This document shows, one piece after another, positions 42,801 to 53,164 of a stretch of 64,000 nucleotides of DNA. Origin of the DNA: Pilasporangium apinafurcum (taxonomy: Eukaryota > Oomycota > Peronosporomycetes > Pythiales > Pythiaceae). The translations under genes were made by a program, and so were the position numbers. How positions within the stretch are numbered: position 1 is the stretch's first letter; each line of letters opens with the position of its first letter. The notes under the pieces were generated by a model that did no database searches, was not told where the DNA came from, and saw nothing but the letters and a program-made list of their open reading frames with translations. The DNA lies in assembly GCA_001600495.1 (NCBI GenBank), contig BCKE01000031.1, positions 149,535-213,534 on the forward strand, read 5' to 3'.

Positions 42801-43759
42801 GCTATTGGCTATGCGAAGAAATCGTTACTTCCTCGCATAAGCCTGTTTGCAGCTTGTATGAATTGGAAATCGATCGCTTTTTCTCTTTCGAGATGATTGA
42901 ACCTGCAGTCTTTGATACGAAGGATGCCTTACGAGATAAAACTGGTGTGCGTGAATTCAGAATTACGTTAGCGAACCTCGATGCTAATGTGTGGATGTAT
43001 GAAGCACAGCAAAGTGCCAGTTTCGCACAGCAATCCTCTCGTTCATACATCATAGGTGGGAATCCTGTCGGTTATGAGTCAAGCACAAGTAGTAGCGCAG
43101 GATCATTAGCGAGCTCCTTTGCTACTAAGAAAACTCGATCGATATCCACTTTTGTCGATCGTGTCTTCGGAAAAGACAGATCTGAATCAACCACCAGCAC
43201 GAAGCCAGCTACTCCATATCCATTCTCCAATCTCGGGTCAGACGCGAATCTTTCCCATCGTTTGACTATAGAAGCTGGAGATGGTCTTGCTGGACTGTCC
43301 CCACATCACGTTGATCTCGTCCCTGTTAAGCCGCTGACAATATCGACAGTGTTCCCTCTGCCGTCGGAAGATGTCTATGCGCTTCAGAGGAAAGTCTATG
43401 AAGTGGCTCATTTCGTGCAGAATGGTTTTCAGTCCAGCGCGGTGGATGACGAAATCGAAGAGACACAACTTGCTTATACAAACTTCCGAACTGTACCGTG
43501 GAAAGATGCCAGTCGGCATGGCGTGGTGCATTCGGCAGTCACGAAACCTGTGAATGGATGCGTACATATTGCTATCACGATCAAAGCCGAACATGGTCAT
43601 GGTGGTCAAGGTGTGCTTTGCATTCAAGAGGAAGATATTCTAAAGCATGGTGCACCAGTGGTTGGTGAAGCGCGCCCAATTCCATTCGATGTGACATTGA
43701 CGTGGGGTGGGAAGCATGTTGGCTACTTGCACGGTGATATTTTCGCCTCTGTCTACTAG
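39888..43759 (+). CDS. GPCR-bigram D: 7TM receptor-5-phosphatase-like fusion
   Basis: Six exons: 39888..40082, 40165..40270, 40352..40522, 40603..41168, 41237..41410 and 41486..43759, 1161 aa. Exon 4 is 566 nt, two codons shorter than in A-C; all other internal exons have the shared lengths. Landmarks: GLSLIGALYILGRYW (TM1), VITFGDSSLVAWNL (TM3), VPLQGFVNAVIYGKF (TM7), TSFDMNWNEFP, SLQHCLRI, FVSCNLSSSRR, SGNLNYDVDMR, FEEPPIQFLPSYP, PAYKDRILIHSL and TSSHKPVCS; C-terminus PFDVTLTWGGKHVGYLHGD. The donor of exon 1 is a less usual GTCGGT. The gene is convergent with the coiled-coil gene, 121 bp away. Confidence 0.85.
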
Positions 43760-43880
43760 GTGATATGTGGTATATTACATGATTGTGCTATTTCTCATAG
43801 CATAGCATTGTGAAAAGTTTATTTATTAGTTATACAGGCAAAATAGTGTCACGATTCAAAGCACTATAGTCTGTCCAAGA

Positions 43881-46319
43881 TCATAAAGTACCAGCGAGTT
43901 CAAGTAATGAAACGTTTTCGTGAGGAGAAGGTGGTGTACTTGTATGATTTTCTTGTTGAGTTGTCTGGTGTTCATCCGCAGCAAGAGGAATCGCGAAGCT
44001 CGATCGATCAACAGGAAGAGGTACGACGTTGCTAGGTACTTTAGTGTATTCCTGAACGACCGGCTCGGCATTTACAATATCGGCGACATTGGCTTCATCT
44101 TCTTCATCGTCTTCATCATCTGATGAAGACGATGAAGAAGACTCGTAATGATCGCTCTTTTTATTCAGTAAAACCAGATTGGGAGGTAATGGAGGTGGTG
44201 AAGCAGCAGACGGTGGTGGAGACGGCCGGGGTTCTTCTGGATCATTTGCGTCCACAGTATCACCTCTATTTACTTGGATCTCATGTGTACTCAAGTGATG
44301 ATGAATTATTGGGCTTCGAGTAGAGTTTGCCAGCAGTTGCTTGATCTTTGCATCTGCTTCTATACGCTGCATGCGCTCTAATTGCAACTGCTTACGTAGA
44401 GCCGCCAACTGTTCCAGCATGGCGTTCTGCATGAGATTTTTTGAGTGCTTGAGTTGCTCCAGTTGCTTCCGCTGAGTCTCTACTTTACTCTCCAGCGACT
44501 GTTGCTCTTCGAGCGAGCTCGCGCTGATCGTCACGGCTTCGTTCATTGCCTTCGCCGCATCATTCCGCTGTTTCGACAGCACCTCAAGGTCCTTTAGCAT
44601 ATTCTCCATCGCTTCTCGCAACGCCAGCTCCTCAATTTGCTTTTGCGCGACCTGATGTCGAAGATCCGCAATGACAGTCTCAAGCTCTTCGATTTTTTTG
44701 TTGAGGTCGCAGATTTGCGCCGCGTCCTGGTCACATGCAGCTTGGAGCTCCCGACAAACATCTTTAGCCGCCATGAAATCGTCTTCCTGCTTCTTCAGGT
44801 CGTCGCGCAGCCGTTGGATCTCCAGAAATCTCTCTTGGTCTCTGGTTTGCAGTGCTTCCTTCTCTCGTTGTTCTGTCTGGAGCGTGTGCTCCAGGGTTTG
44901 ATAATCCTGACGAACTTTTTCTTTCTGAAGGTTTGCTTCACGGAGAGAATCATGGAATACCTGTTTCTCGTCTATCAGCAACTGCAACTTCTGATGCAGT
45001 GCACTGAGTTCGGTCACTTTAGCGTCCTGGACCTGCTTCATCTGTGCCTCGAGCTGGAATTTCACTTCTGCTTGTTCTTGGATAAATTTCAAGAGCGTGC
45101 TCTTCTCAAACGCAAATGTCTGCTTCTCATTCGCAAGCTGCGCGAGTTGTTGTTCCAAGTCCGCCCGCTCTTTCTCGAAGGTGGCAATCCAAGCTTCTCG
45201 AACGACGAGTGTTTCATCCAGGTTCGCTTCTTTCGCAAGTGCTTGCTGCAATTGAACCTGTTCCATGCAGACGCGGAGTCAGCTTCACCTTCTGCAAAGC
45301 AAGTGCATAATGCCACCAATACGCTCTGTTACCTCTAGCACTTTACTGGTTTTCCGTTCCTGCGATAATTGGAGTGCTAAGCTTGCACACTGATCCTGAA
45401 GACGCGACAATTCAAAGAGGATGCCAGTGTGCACACTGCCGTTCAACTCCAGTTCCTCGAACCGCGTGTCAAGCGCACGCTTGAGGATCTGAACCTTCCC
45501 GTGAGTTTCCTGAAGCTCGCGCTGTTGCGTCTCAATGACGGCGTCTTTGTCTTGGACTGTCTTCTCCAGGCCCTTCAAGCAGTCACTAAGCTCCACGTTG
45601 CGTTGAACAAGTGACTGAGGGCAACAAAGAGGGTCAGTACAGCAGTTAATCCATGTTTTCCTTTGAACATTCTAACTTGCCTGGCCCTTGGTTCCCATAA
45701 AGAAGCGTTGTTCGATCTTCTTGGCATAATCGCGATTATTGATCGCCTGAAGCTCCAAATGCTTTTTATCCGCTTGAATTCGATCAATCTATGAGCACGG
45801 AACGATTACAGCCAGCTCCATGAGATCATTGCTTTCTAGAGTAAATTGTAGATATTTCGACGAACCAAGTGACGCAATTTGGATCCACCTCGCTCCAGTT
45901 TTACGTTTTCTTTGCGCAATTTCTTCATTACATGTCGGAGTTGACAATTCTGCGAACCGTAAACAGCTGAGGACGAACAATTACAACATTTCTAAGAATC
46001 AGCATGGATGCATTCCCACCTTCTCCATGGATTTTTCCAACTGCAGTCGTGTGCGGAAGTAACGGACCTCCAAAGCCTTGAGTTCCCGGTTCAGCGCGGC
46101 TACATGACTTGTTGATGGCGGAAACACGCTCTCCGAATCGAAGTTGCTGTCGTTGATCTGGTTTCCACTACCCTTTGCTGCCATCGTTGGCTCCAAATCT
46201 TTCGGTGGACTCCTCGCATCGTCGTACACCACTGTTGCTGCACACTTTCCATACCCATCGGCACCTGCTCGATCCTTGATGATAGCAACACTGTCATGTT
46301 TGACCCCACTACTCACCAT
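43881..46319 (-). CDS. Long coiled-coil protein, unidentified
   Basis: Proposed exons on the minus strand: 46319..46020, 45949..45866, 45788..45681, 45614..45333 and 45257..43881, all phase 0, 716 aa. An N-terminal 75-residue variable region is followed by nearly continuous coiled coil from about residue 76 (VAALNRELKALEVRYFRTRL) to about 560, rich in Gln, Glu, Leu and Lys. The last 150 residues are disordered: a Pro-rich PSPPPSAASPPPLPPN stretch, an Asp/Glu/Ser patch and a Ser/Thr/His-rich tail. The exon 3 donor is GC (GCAAGT), giving a GC-AG intron; the exon 2 donor (GTTCGT) is weak. I cannot assign it to a named family. The reverse strand also shows long open frames here, but they are mirror images of the heptad-biased codons. 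Confidence 0.65.
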
Positions 46320-46621
46320 AGTACTATTGATTGAGTTTGCTCAAAGCACCATAAATGGAGACGAAAATGATCAAACGGTCGCGTCCTCTCGGTTTCCTCC
46401 AAACACCTTAGAACTGTAAAATGAAAGAAAAAACCAGTCAGCTTACCGTAAAGAATGGAAACGCATTACCCAAAGGAAGATGTAGTATCATTGTATAAAT
46501 GGTCATGTTTGTGTTTCATTCTCTGTGTGTAACGAGCAAGTAAACCCAATAGTAAAACAGGATACAACAGCAGAGCGACGCGTCCAATCACCATCACCTA
46601 TCTTCGTCTACCTGTGTATGC
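46320..46621. other. Spacer between coiled-coil gene start and IWS1 stop
   Basis: About 300 bp between two minus-strand genes; promoter of the coiled-coil gene expected. Nothing else recognised. Confidence 0.4.
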
Positions 46622-48560
46622 TTATCTGCCTTCGATGCTGACCGACATAGCACGTTTGCTTTTCTTGCCAGGTTTGGCGATTTCCTGCATGCGCTTCGCG
46701 AGCCGCGCTTTCCGCGAATCCGAATCTGCTTTCTGCTTCGGGACATTCTGAATCTCGACCTTCGATCGTGGCCGATGCAGAAAATCAAATTTCAGTTGCT
46801 GCGGCAGTGCAGCACGTTCCGAACCAGTCATAACCTCTGCCTTGGTATCCATATCGTCTGGATTTCTCGACTGGAACACATTACCATTGTGCTCGGTTTT
46901 TCGGCGATTGTCGACAGCTTGCTTTTGCTTGCGTCTGTGCATCACAGCGCCAATCATTCAATGAGCAAAACAGTGGACATCATGTTGGCTTAGTAATCCA
47001 CTTACTTCATTTCTTGCCGTCGATATGCGGCGGTTTCTGCTTTTTCTGCTTCCAACTCGGCCAATTTCGAGAAATCCATAGTTTTGTTAAACACCGAGCG
47101 ACTCCAGCGTTCAATCATATCCCGACACAGCTCCTTGTTTTCCTGTGTCTGTGGCAACATGTTCAGAGTTGTATTAGGAATGAATAAGTAAAATCGAGCA
47201 AAATCAAAATATTTTTACCTCTTGTGGATGCTTCCAGAGGGTCATTACGACTTTACCAAAGCCACTGCGCTTCAGATGTTCCTTAAACACTGCATTATTC
47301 CCACATTAACGCGTCATGATGGGTATTGCTGATGAAAAAGCATCACAAATATATTCTTTACCTGGCATACGATTGACCATCTGCAACATCTTGGTGCGCA
47401 CACCAACATTAGGAAGCGATCCGTTCTCCAATGGCTGGATCCATTTCTTGATAATCTATAAACCCACGCAATCACCATTAATCCTCAGGTAAAATGTCAG
47501 TGAACCAGTCAATAACACAGCTAAACGTACCGACAAGAGGTCAAAATCCAGCAGCATCGGCTGGAACTGCACCTTTCGCAGGATATGCAGCGCATGATCG
47601 ACGTACTTGATCTTCTCAAGCGCTGGTTTCTTCTCGGCAATACTTGCAACGTCGTCGGCATGCGCCTTGTCCATACGGTAGAGTACTTCCTGCGTGATTT
47701 GCTCCATTTCCTGTGCCGACAGATTCATCTTCGACCGTCTTCCTGTCTTCAGCGACTTGAGCGTTTCATCAAAGAAATCGTCCGTCTTAGTACTTTCGCG
47801 TGGCTCATCCATCGGTCGCTCGTCGTCGAATCGCTGCTGCTCCTGGTCATACTCGCCCAAGACATCGGCGAGGTCGTCGTCTTTATCGATGAAATCGTCG
47901 TCTTCTCTTGTATGCGTCGCTTCTTCACCCGAGTCGTATTCATCACCTAGAAAATACAAAGAAAAGTTTAGTAAATCAATTCTACCAGCTATTCACTGAT
48001 TTATTCGTATGGTGTACCAGAATCCATGCGCTCCTGGGTGCGACGGTGTGATTGTGCCTTGCGATTGGAGGAAGAAGAAGACGATTTGCTCTTAACCCGT
48101 TTCGATGGTGGTGGTGCTACCCGCTTTGGCGGTGCATTGTCGTCATCGCTCTCGGAATCTGAACCGAATAAACTAAGATCGACACGTTATAACAAGATAT
48201 TAAGGATAAATTGCCTACACAAAGTTGCGTGTTGGACGGAGAAAGAAACTTCTTACCCAGATGCAGCGGCTGTTGTGGTATTCGTAGACACTAAATACGA
48301 GAAAGATGCGAAAGAAGAGAGAGACCATAAATATTCAACTGGAAAGACACAGTATCGTTTACGAAGAGCGCACAGTTAGTTGTCGGCCTTTACCTGGACG
48401 AATCTGATCATCGTCGTCATCCGAGTCGTTCGAGTCATCACCAAACATTTCGTTGATAGAACGCTTTTTGCGCTCATCCTCTACCACAACCAAACCATAT
48501 TAGCATTTCTTTCCTTCGTCCCCGTCAATCTCTACACGCATTACCATCGGAGCTGCCCAT
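46622..48560 (-). CDS. IWS1: IWS1/Spn1 transcription elongation factor
   Basis: Nine exons on the minus strand: 48560..48545, 48480..48394, 48290..48257, 48172..48018, 47946..47531, 47455..47362, 47289..47219, 47142..47006 and 46934..46622. All phases agree, giving 440 aa. The N-terminal third is acidic/Ser-rich (RSINEMFGDDSNDSDDDD) as in IWS1, where it binds histones and SPT6. Residues about 205-310 form the TFIIS N-terminal-like helical domain: HILRKVQFQPMLLDFDLLS, IIKKWIQPLENGSLPNVGVR, LKRSGFGKVVMTLWKHPQE and ELCRDMIERWSRSVFNKT. The basic C-terminus (RKARLAKRMQEI, GKKSKRAMSV) should be nuclear. IWS1 acts with SPT6 on elongating RNA polymerase II. The first exon carries only 16 coding bases, and its placement rests on phase and on the acidic N-terminus that follows. 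Confidence 0.87.
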
Positions 48561-48847
48561 TTCCACTCCCTTCTTGCGCTTCTTGTAACAATTCCCCTTG
48601 GTGTAACCTTTAAACAAATAAACCCTCAGTGGGGGTATAATACAAAGCTCTACCTTCTATAATGCATAAAATGGTGTTTAACATAATTATTTGATATAAA
48701 AGGTATTGCGCGACTGCCAAGACTGAATTGCATGATGATTTCCAACTGTGCTGCATAAAAGAACTCTGCTCTTCCATGCATGCCATCGAAAAACAAAAGA
48801 AAGAAAATGTTTATAATCTTACGCAGCTCAATCGCTTGCTATACTAG
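48561..48847. other. Spacer upstream of IWS1
   Basis: 287 bp between IWS1 and the stop of the PH-domain gene, both minus strand. It should contain the IWS1 promoter. Nothing else recognised. Confidence 0.4.
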
Positions 48848-49785
48848 CTACATCGTACCGCAGCAGCAGGCGCTGTTGATATTGTCCTCATCTTTTTGTT
48901 TCTGGATAGCCTGGTCCGTTTTCAACATTGGATATTTGCCGGCGTTAATCGCGTTTGCGTTCGGCACTAATGGATTCAATGCCGAATCTGTGTAGGTCGT
49001 ATGAACAGGTGGATGACCCAATGATTGTCTGGATGTTCTAGAACCAACCGACCCTGTGTCGGACGACGCGTAGCCCGGTCGCCGGCCGCCATGTTCGCTG
49101 GACGCGTCGCTTTCTGCGTCGTACCGTTCGCTACGCAGACTAAACACTTCAGATGGCGCGTTTTCTGGACGATGCTGTCGAGCACGTAGGCCCTGGAATG
49201 GAATAAAATAGTAAGTGATAAGGATGTTGCATTCGTCATACACTTTCCAACAAGGAAGAGAGAGATGATTTGCATACCTTTATCCATTTTTGTGCATCGT
49301 CCTGGCTATCAGCCTGTAAATAATGCATATTCATACACATAGATATACATACACACATCAGTTATTTTATGTTCATTTTTACGGAGACTACATGGCATAT
49401 GTATTACCTTTAACAAATACGATTGTTCGCCAATGGCGATAGAAAATTCCAACTTGTCTGGGTCATTTGGATTCAATTCGATGTTCTGTGTCCGCCAGAG
49501 ATCAATGCACGCCAGTAATTTCTCACTCTCTCGACTCTATCAACCCCATTACCCCGCAGCACATAGATCAGCAACAAGCGGTCAGCACTGACAGAACATA
49601 AGCCGGTAACGCACCTTGTAGTACGTGAGATAATGCGTCGTCGCTTCAAAATAGCGGCGCTGCCAGCGATCTTGTCGGGATTTCTTGCGCAAATAACCTG
49701 CACGTGTGCACCCCTCGTGAGCATTGCTTCATACCACCTCAGCACCTATATCCGTGGCATTACCTTTCAGTTCGGGCAGTTCCAT
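48848..49785 (-). CDS. Small PH-domain protein with C-terminal cysteine cluster
   Basis: Exons on the minus strand: 49785..49764, 49697..49615, 49536..49408, 49313..49278 and 49192..48848; phases agree, 204 aa. Almost the whole first half is one PH domain: MELPELKGYLRKKSRQDRW then QRRYFEATTHYLTYYK (strands 1-3), acidic loops, LEFSIAIGEQSYLLKA and the C-terminal helix DSQDDAQKWIKGLRAR. The second half is a disordered Ser/Gly/Arg tail ending SACCCGTM; a cysteine triplet next to the C-terminus is a likely palmitoylation site, so the protein may bind membranes both by lipid recognition and by lipid anchor. The start is the only ATG that opens a PH fold; exon 1 codes for seven residues and one base. 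Confidence 0.8.
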
Positions 49786-50501
49786 CGTCCCTTTCCTTCC
49801 TGTGTTAGTTGCGCGCGTCTGCTTTTCTTAGTCCGTTTATATGCCTCGATAGCTTTGGGTTGTGTGCGATTGGTTACGTATCTGAAAATAAATTACCTCA
49901 ACGGTTGCTGATATATTACACTACTTATATGAGTTAACTATAAGACGAAGATGCACCCATGGGTTATATTCGTAAATTTCAGGGGAAAATAAACGTAATC
50001 TAATTGTTGTGTGAGTATTTTGTAAGCGGATTTCTTTTTCTGAGTGAGTGGAGAAGTATGCGACAACACCATATTCTTCATATACACTCACGACATCATA
50101 ATATCACGTCGCAAGGCTGATAAAAAATCAAACCAGATCAGCTGTGAGAACAGGAGATTGAGCTCAGTACCCATCGAGCTCAGAATAACTCTGTGTAACC
50201 TCCAGTATCAAGTGTAGCCACCATTGAGAGATTGTTTTCGGACATATCCCTTTTTTGTGTACAAAACACAAATTTAAATTAACGTAACGTATGATTATTT
50301 CAGGATCAAAATGTAGCCATCTGTACTGAACCGCATAAGATTGTGATGCCCATGGAAGAGAACGCATAGATAGTACATTCTTGATACTGAAGACATGAAA
50401 AAAAAACCAGTTGCACAGTCTCATCCATTGAGGTAGTACTCGCATAGCGGGGCTACACCAAGCTACAGTTGCAGACGCAGCTGCTCACCCTCTCACACGG
50501 G
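49786..50501. promoter_or_regulatory. Divergent intergenic region
   Basis: About 715 bp between head-to-head genes (PH protein and FYVE-like/GAF protein). AT-rich. No RNA, repeat or further gene seen. Confidence 0.4.
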
Positions 50502-51608
50502 ATGGCGGCTGTTCAGGGCGAGGACAGTGCTTGTGGTGGTGAAAGCAGCCGACAAATGACGCGAAACCTCGCCCAATGCTTCCCTTTCCAACTAAATCTC
50601 CCGAGTCATCATAAAGCGAGCCCAAACGAGCACAATAGCACTGTGAAGCAATCTGATACGCCTGTGAAGCCAATTACAAGCTGTCAGGTAGTATTGGAGA
50701 CAACCAGAGTCACGAAACAGCAGCCAGCTTCAAATGACAAGAAGTCACGTATATCGTGTGCAGCCTGTCCAATATGTTTTTCGTTCCTGCGCAGACAGGT
50801 AACATGTGACGAATGTCAGTTGGTAGCATGTTCTTACTGCACACGACGCGTCCGAAAAGTCTGCAAATGCCTCATGTGTTACAAAATCGCGGGATACGAA
50901 AGCCAACTATCAAAAGTATATTTCTCCTCCGAGCAGTCGACCAACGGCAAGCGTGCACAATACCCCGGAGTAGATCATAGTAACTACCGCCAATGGTTTG
51001 CTGGTCGGCCGGCGGAGCTGACGACGAAATTACAAGCAACGCACGCGAAGCGGTCGCTGCTGATGAAGACACTCCATAAAAAGCACTTGTTGCATTCCCA
51101 TCGATGGAAACAAGTGTGTGAACAGGTCGCACTCAAGCTACAGGTGCCATTGTGTTACATCACACTGGCAGATTCAGCGCACGAGTTGATTGTCGGGAGT
51201 TATGGCGCATTGTCGATTCATTTTTCTTGTTTCCCCCGCGAAATCGGCATGTGTGATGCTACAATGGGCACCTCAGACCAAACACTGGTTCTAAAGAATG
51301 TAAGAAATGAAAATTGGTACTGCTACAACCCAATGCTGCAAGCCATCAATGCTGGCTTTTACATGGCCAGGACGATTGTGGTGGATGGAACAGTGATTGG
51401 AACCGTCGCGGTTGTCGATAGCAATCCCCACGATCAAGAATCGAAAGATGAAGATATGATGGCAGTGCTCCAAGTCGCGTGTGATGCCATCGGCTCGCGA
51501 ATAGCGATCCTTGTAACACCGCCGCCGCCACCACCGTCATCACCAAAACAGTGCTTTCCAATTCGAATACTTGGGACTCGTGCGTCTGCATCACAACCAA
51601 GCAAGTAG
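50502..51608 (+). CDS. FYVE-like zinc finger and GAF-domain protein
   Basis: Single exon, 368 aa from the ATG at 50502 (MAAVQGEDS); the frame is open slightly further upstream but without an ATG. A compact cysteine-rich zinc module lies at about residues 86-127 (CAACPICFSF, CDECQLVACSYC, CKCLMC). Its spacing is FYVE-related, but it lacks the basic R-x-H-H-C-R ligand motif, so phosphatidylinositol-3-phosphate binding is doubtful. A GAF-type sensor domain follows at about 200-340 (CEQVALKLQVPLCYITLAD, FPREIGMCDATM, GFYMARTIVVDGTVIGTVAVVD). The same GAF subtype ends the myosin at 55.9 kb. The C-terminus is Pro/Ser-rich. Oomycetes carry many FYVE-GAF proteins; their roles are largely unknown. Confidence 0.75.
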   Translation: MAAVQGEDSACGGESSRQMTRNLAQCFPFQLNLPSHHKASPNEHNSTVKQSDTPVKPITSCQVVLETTRVTKQQPASNDKKSRISCAACPICFSFLRRQVTCDECQLVACSYCTRRVRKVCKCLMCYKIAGYESQLSKVYFSSEQSTNGKRAQYPGVDHSNYRQWFAGRPAELTTKLQATHAKRSLLMKTLHKKHLLHSHRWKQVCEQVALKLQVPLCYITLADSAHELIVGSYGALSIHFSCFPREIGMCDATMGTSDQTLVLKNVRNENWYCYNPMLQAINAGFYMARTIVVDGTVIGTVAVVDSNPHDQESKDEDMMAVLQVACDAIGSRIAILVTPPPPPPSSPKQCFPIRILGTRASASQPSK

Positions 51609-51648
51609 CACAATGCAATGGATCAATTCACTTTTAAGGAGAACGTAG

Positions 51649-52629
51649 TTAAGTATTGTGTTTCCGTCTACAAGGTACTCGTGATTGTTGTTCTTGAAAT
51701 ATGCCTCTCGCTGCAACCTTTGCAAACAATAGGTGCCGTCGAAACTGACCCAATAACTCATCACCAGCGATGATAATCCGAGGTGCCTTACTCAGCACCA
51801 ACATCGCTGGCTTGTCTTTCTTTTGACTTGCGGAATATTGGGGTGGCTTGCTCACTTGAGATATTCCACGCAATATTCACATCAATGATAAAAAAACTAT
51901 CCAGACTGCTTCAATTCACATACTGCCAATGATACAGCAGCGCTTCTTGGTGCTCTGGTATGAATGGGAGGAGCATATGTAGCGACTGCGTGACCATTTG
52001 GAGAATACGATCGTCCTGCTGCTTGTTATCCATATGCTTAACTCCAAATGGCACTGACGTTCGCGCCACCAATGCAAAACAATTTGTCGAAATTGTGGCG
52101 CTATTGGATTTCTTTAGGTTATCTCAGTAGAGGTACTGAACGATATCGTATTCGCCGCTGAAGACATACTTGACTGTCCATTTGAGCGTATTTACACCAT
52201 TAGCAACGGAATTATCGAATATAAACGCCACAGTAAAGCGGCGTAAGTATTTTACAGTTTTCAGAGTGTTCAGTTGCTCTGGTGTTGGATTGAATGACTA
52301 CTTGTCTAAGATCGAAGGTATCTATGATACGGAAGATCATCAGATACATAGCAGATCAGTCCAGTCAGAATAGATCTCCTACCTTCGGAATGGAGCAGGT
52401 CAGTACCAGGTCATTGGCAATTTCTTCATGATCAGATGTGGAAATGGCTTTGATCTCGAAGCGACCCAAATTCTGCGACAAATGTGTCGGTATTTTCACT
52501 AGAAAATGCCACAAAATCCCACGCTCTCTGGAGTAGATAAATGATCCGAGATGGGGAGACTGGTAAGAGGACCCATATCCTGCATTTGCTAGCCAATTTT
52601 GCTGTCTTGAAACGGAATGAGTTTGTGAA
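51649..52629 (-). CDS. Probable unidentified spliced gene, possibly disrupted
   Basis: Three minus-strand blocks look coding and fit together in phase: 52629..52383 (GSFIYSRERGILWHFLVKIP ... LVLTCSIPK), 52297..51924 (PEQLNTLKTVKYLRRFTVAF, KYVFSGEYDIV, then ALVARTSVPFGVKHMD and HMLLPFIPEHQEALLYHW) and 51850..51649 (MLVLSKAPRIIIAGDELLGQ). The middle block has one in-frame TGA near 52130; it could be removed by a very short intron of about 40 nt or mark a broken gene. The first block has no ATG, so an upstream exon is needed; a candidate with an ATG at 53007 (MNKQEELIALNDG) exists but the link is unclear. I do not recognise the family. A faint likeness to HORMA-type segments was noted but is not strong enough to name it. 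Confidence 0.35.
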
Positions 52630-53164
52630 CTGGCGTCACCTCTTCCTCAGATTGTTATTTGCTGTTATGCAGCGCATAAAGCACTGTACGCCCATACTCA
52701 CATGCACTCATCATTTCGAGAGGAGTGAGCTATATCCAATAGTTGCAACACCACACAAGTCAATCAATCTTCATAGCGATGCTTATGAAAATCTCATTTG
52801 CAAAAAAAATACCCGGCCATCATTCGACCGTCGATGATGTTGTTTTTCTCCCATATCACCATATCCACAGTCACAAAGGCACCAGATCTCTTTGTGTTGT
52901 GCATCATATATGCTAACATTGCGCCTGTGGCGGCAGCACTCACCGCAAGCGTCTTTTATGCAGATATCTCCATCATTCAAGGCAATCAATTCCTCCTGCT
53001 TATTCATTTCTTCCAACTGATGAATACCTCGAGTATTTTATCCAATAAAAATAATTTATTAATATTTTCAGCCAATGAAAATCGTTATTGGTGGGTTTCA
53101 AGGACTATTTTCTGCTCGTCCAGAATATCAGGGTCATCTTCCTAGTCAAAAAGAACCACAAGAG

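Noticed and set aside
25856-43759. GPCR-PIPK (phosphatidylinositol phosphate kinase) fusions, the best-known oomycete GPCR fusions.
   Set aside because: No PIPK motifs are present; the C-terminal landmarks run in 5-phosphatase order (DLYVFSLQ, GNLN, PAYKDRIL, SHKPV).
44637-45338. A 233-codon plus-strand open frame, Leu- and Phe-rich, looking like a membrane protein.
   Set aside because: It is antisense to the coiled-coil exon; Glu/Gln/Lys-rich heptads read as Leu/Phe/Ser on the other strand.
50502-51608. Calling the zinc module of the 50.5-kb gene a true PI3P-binding FYVE domain.
   Set aside because: It lacks the R-x-H-H-C-R basic motif, so only FYVE-like is justified.
52120-52140. Stop-codon readthrough or TGA recoding in the unidentified minus-strand gene.
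   Set aside because: No SECIS-like or readthrough context is seen; a short intron or gene decay is simpler.
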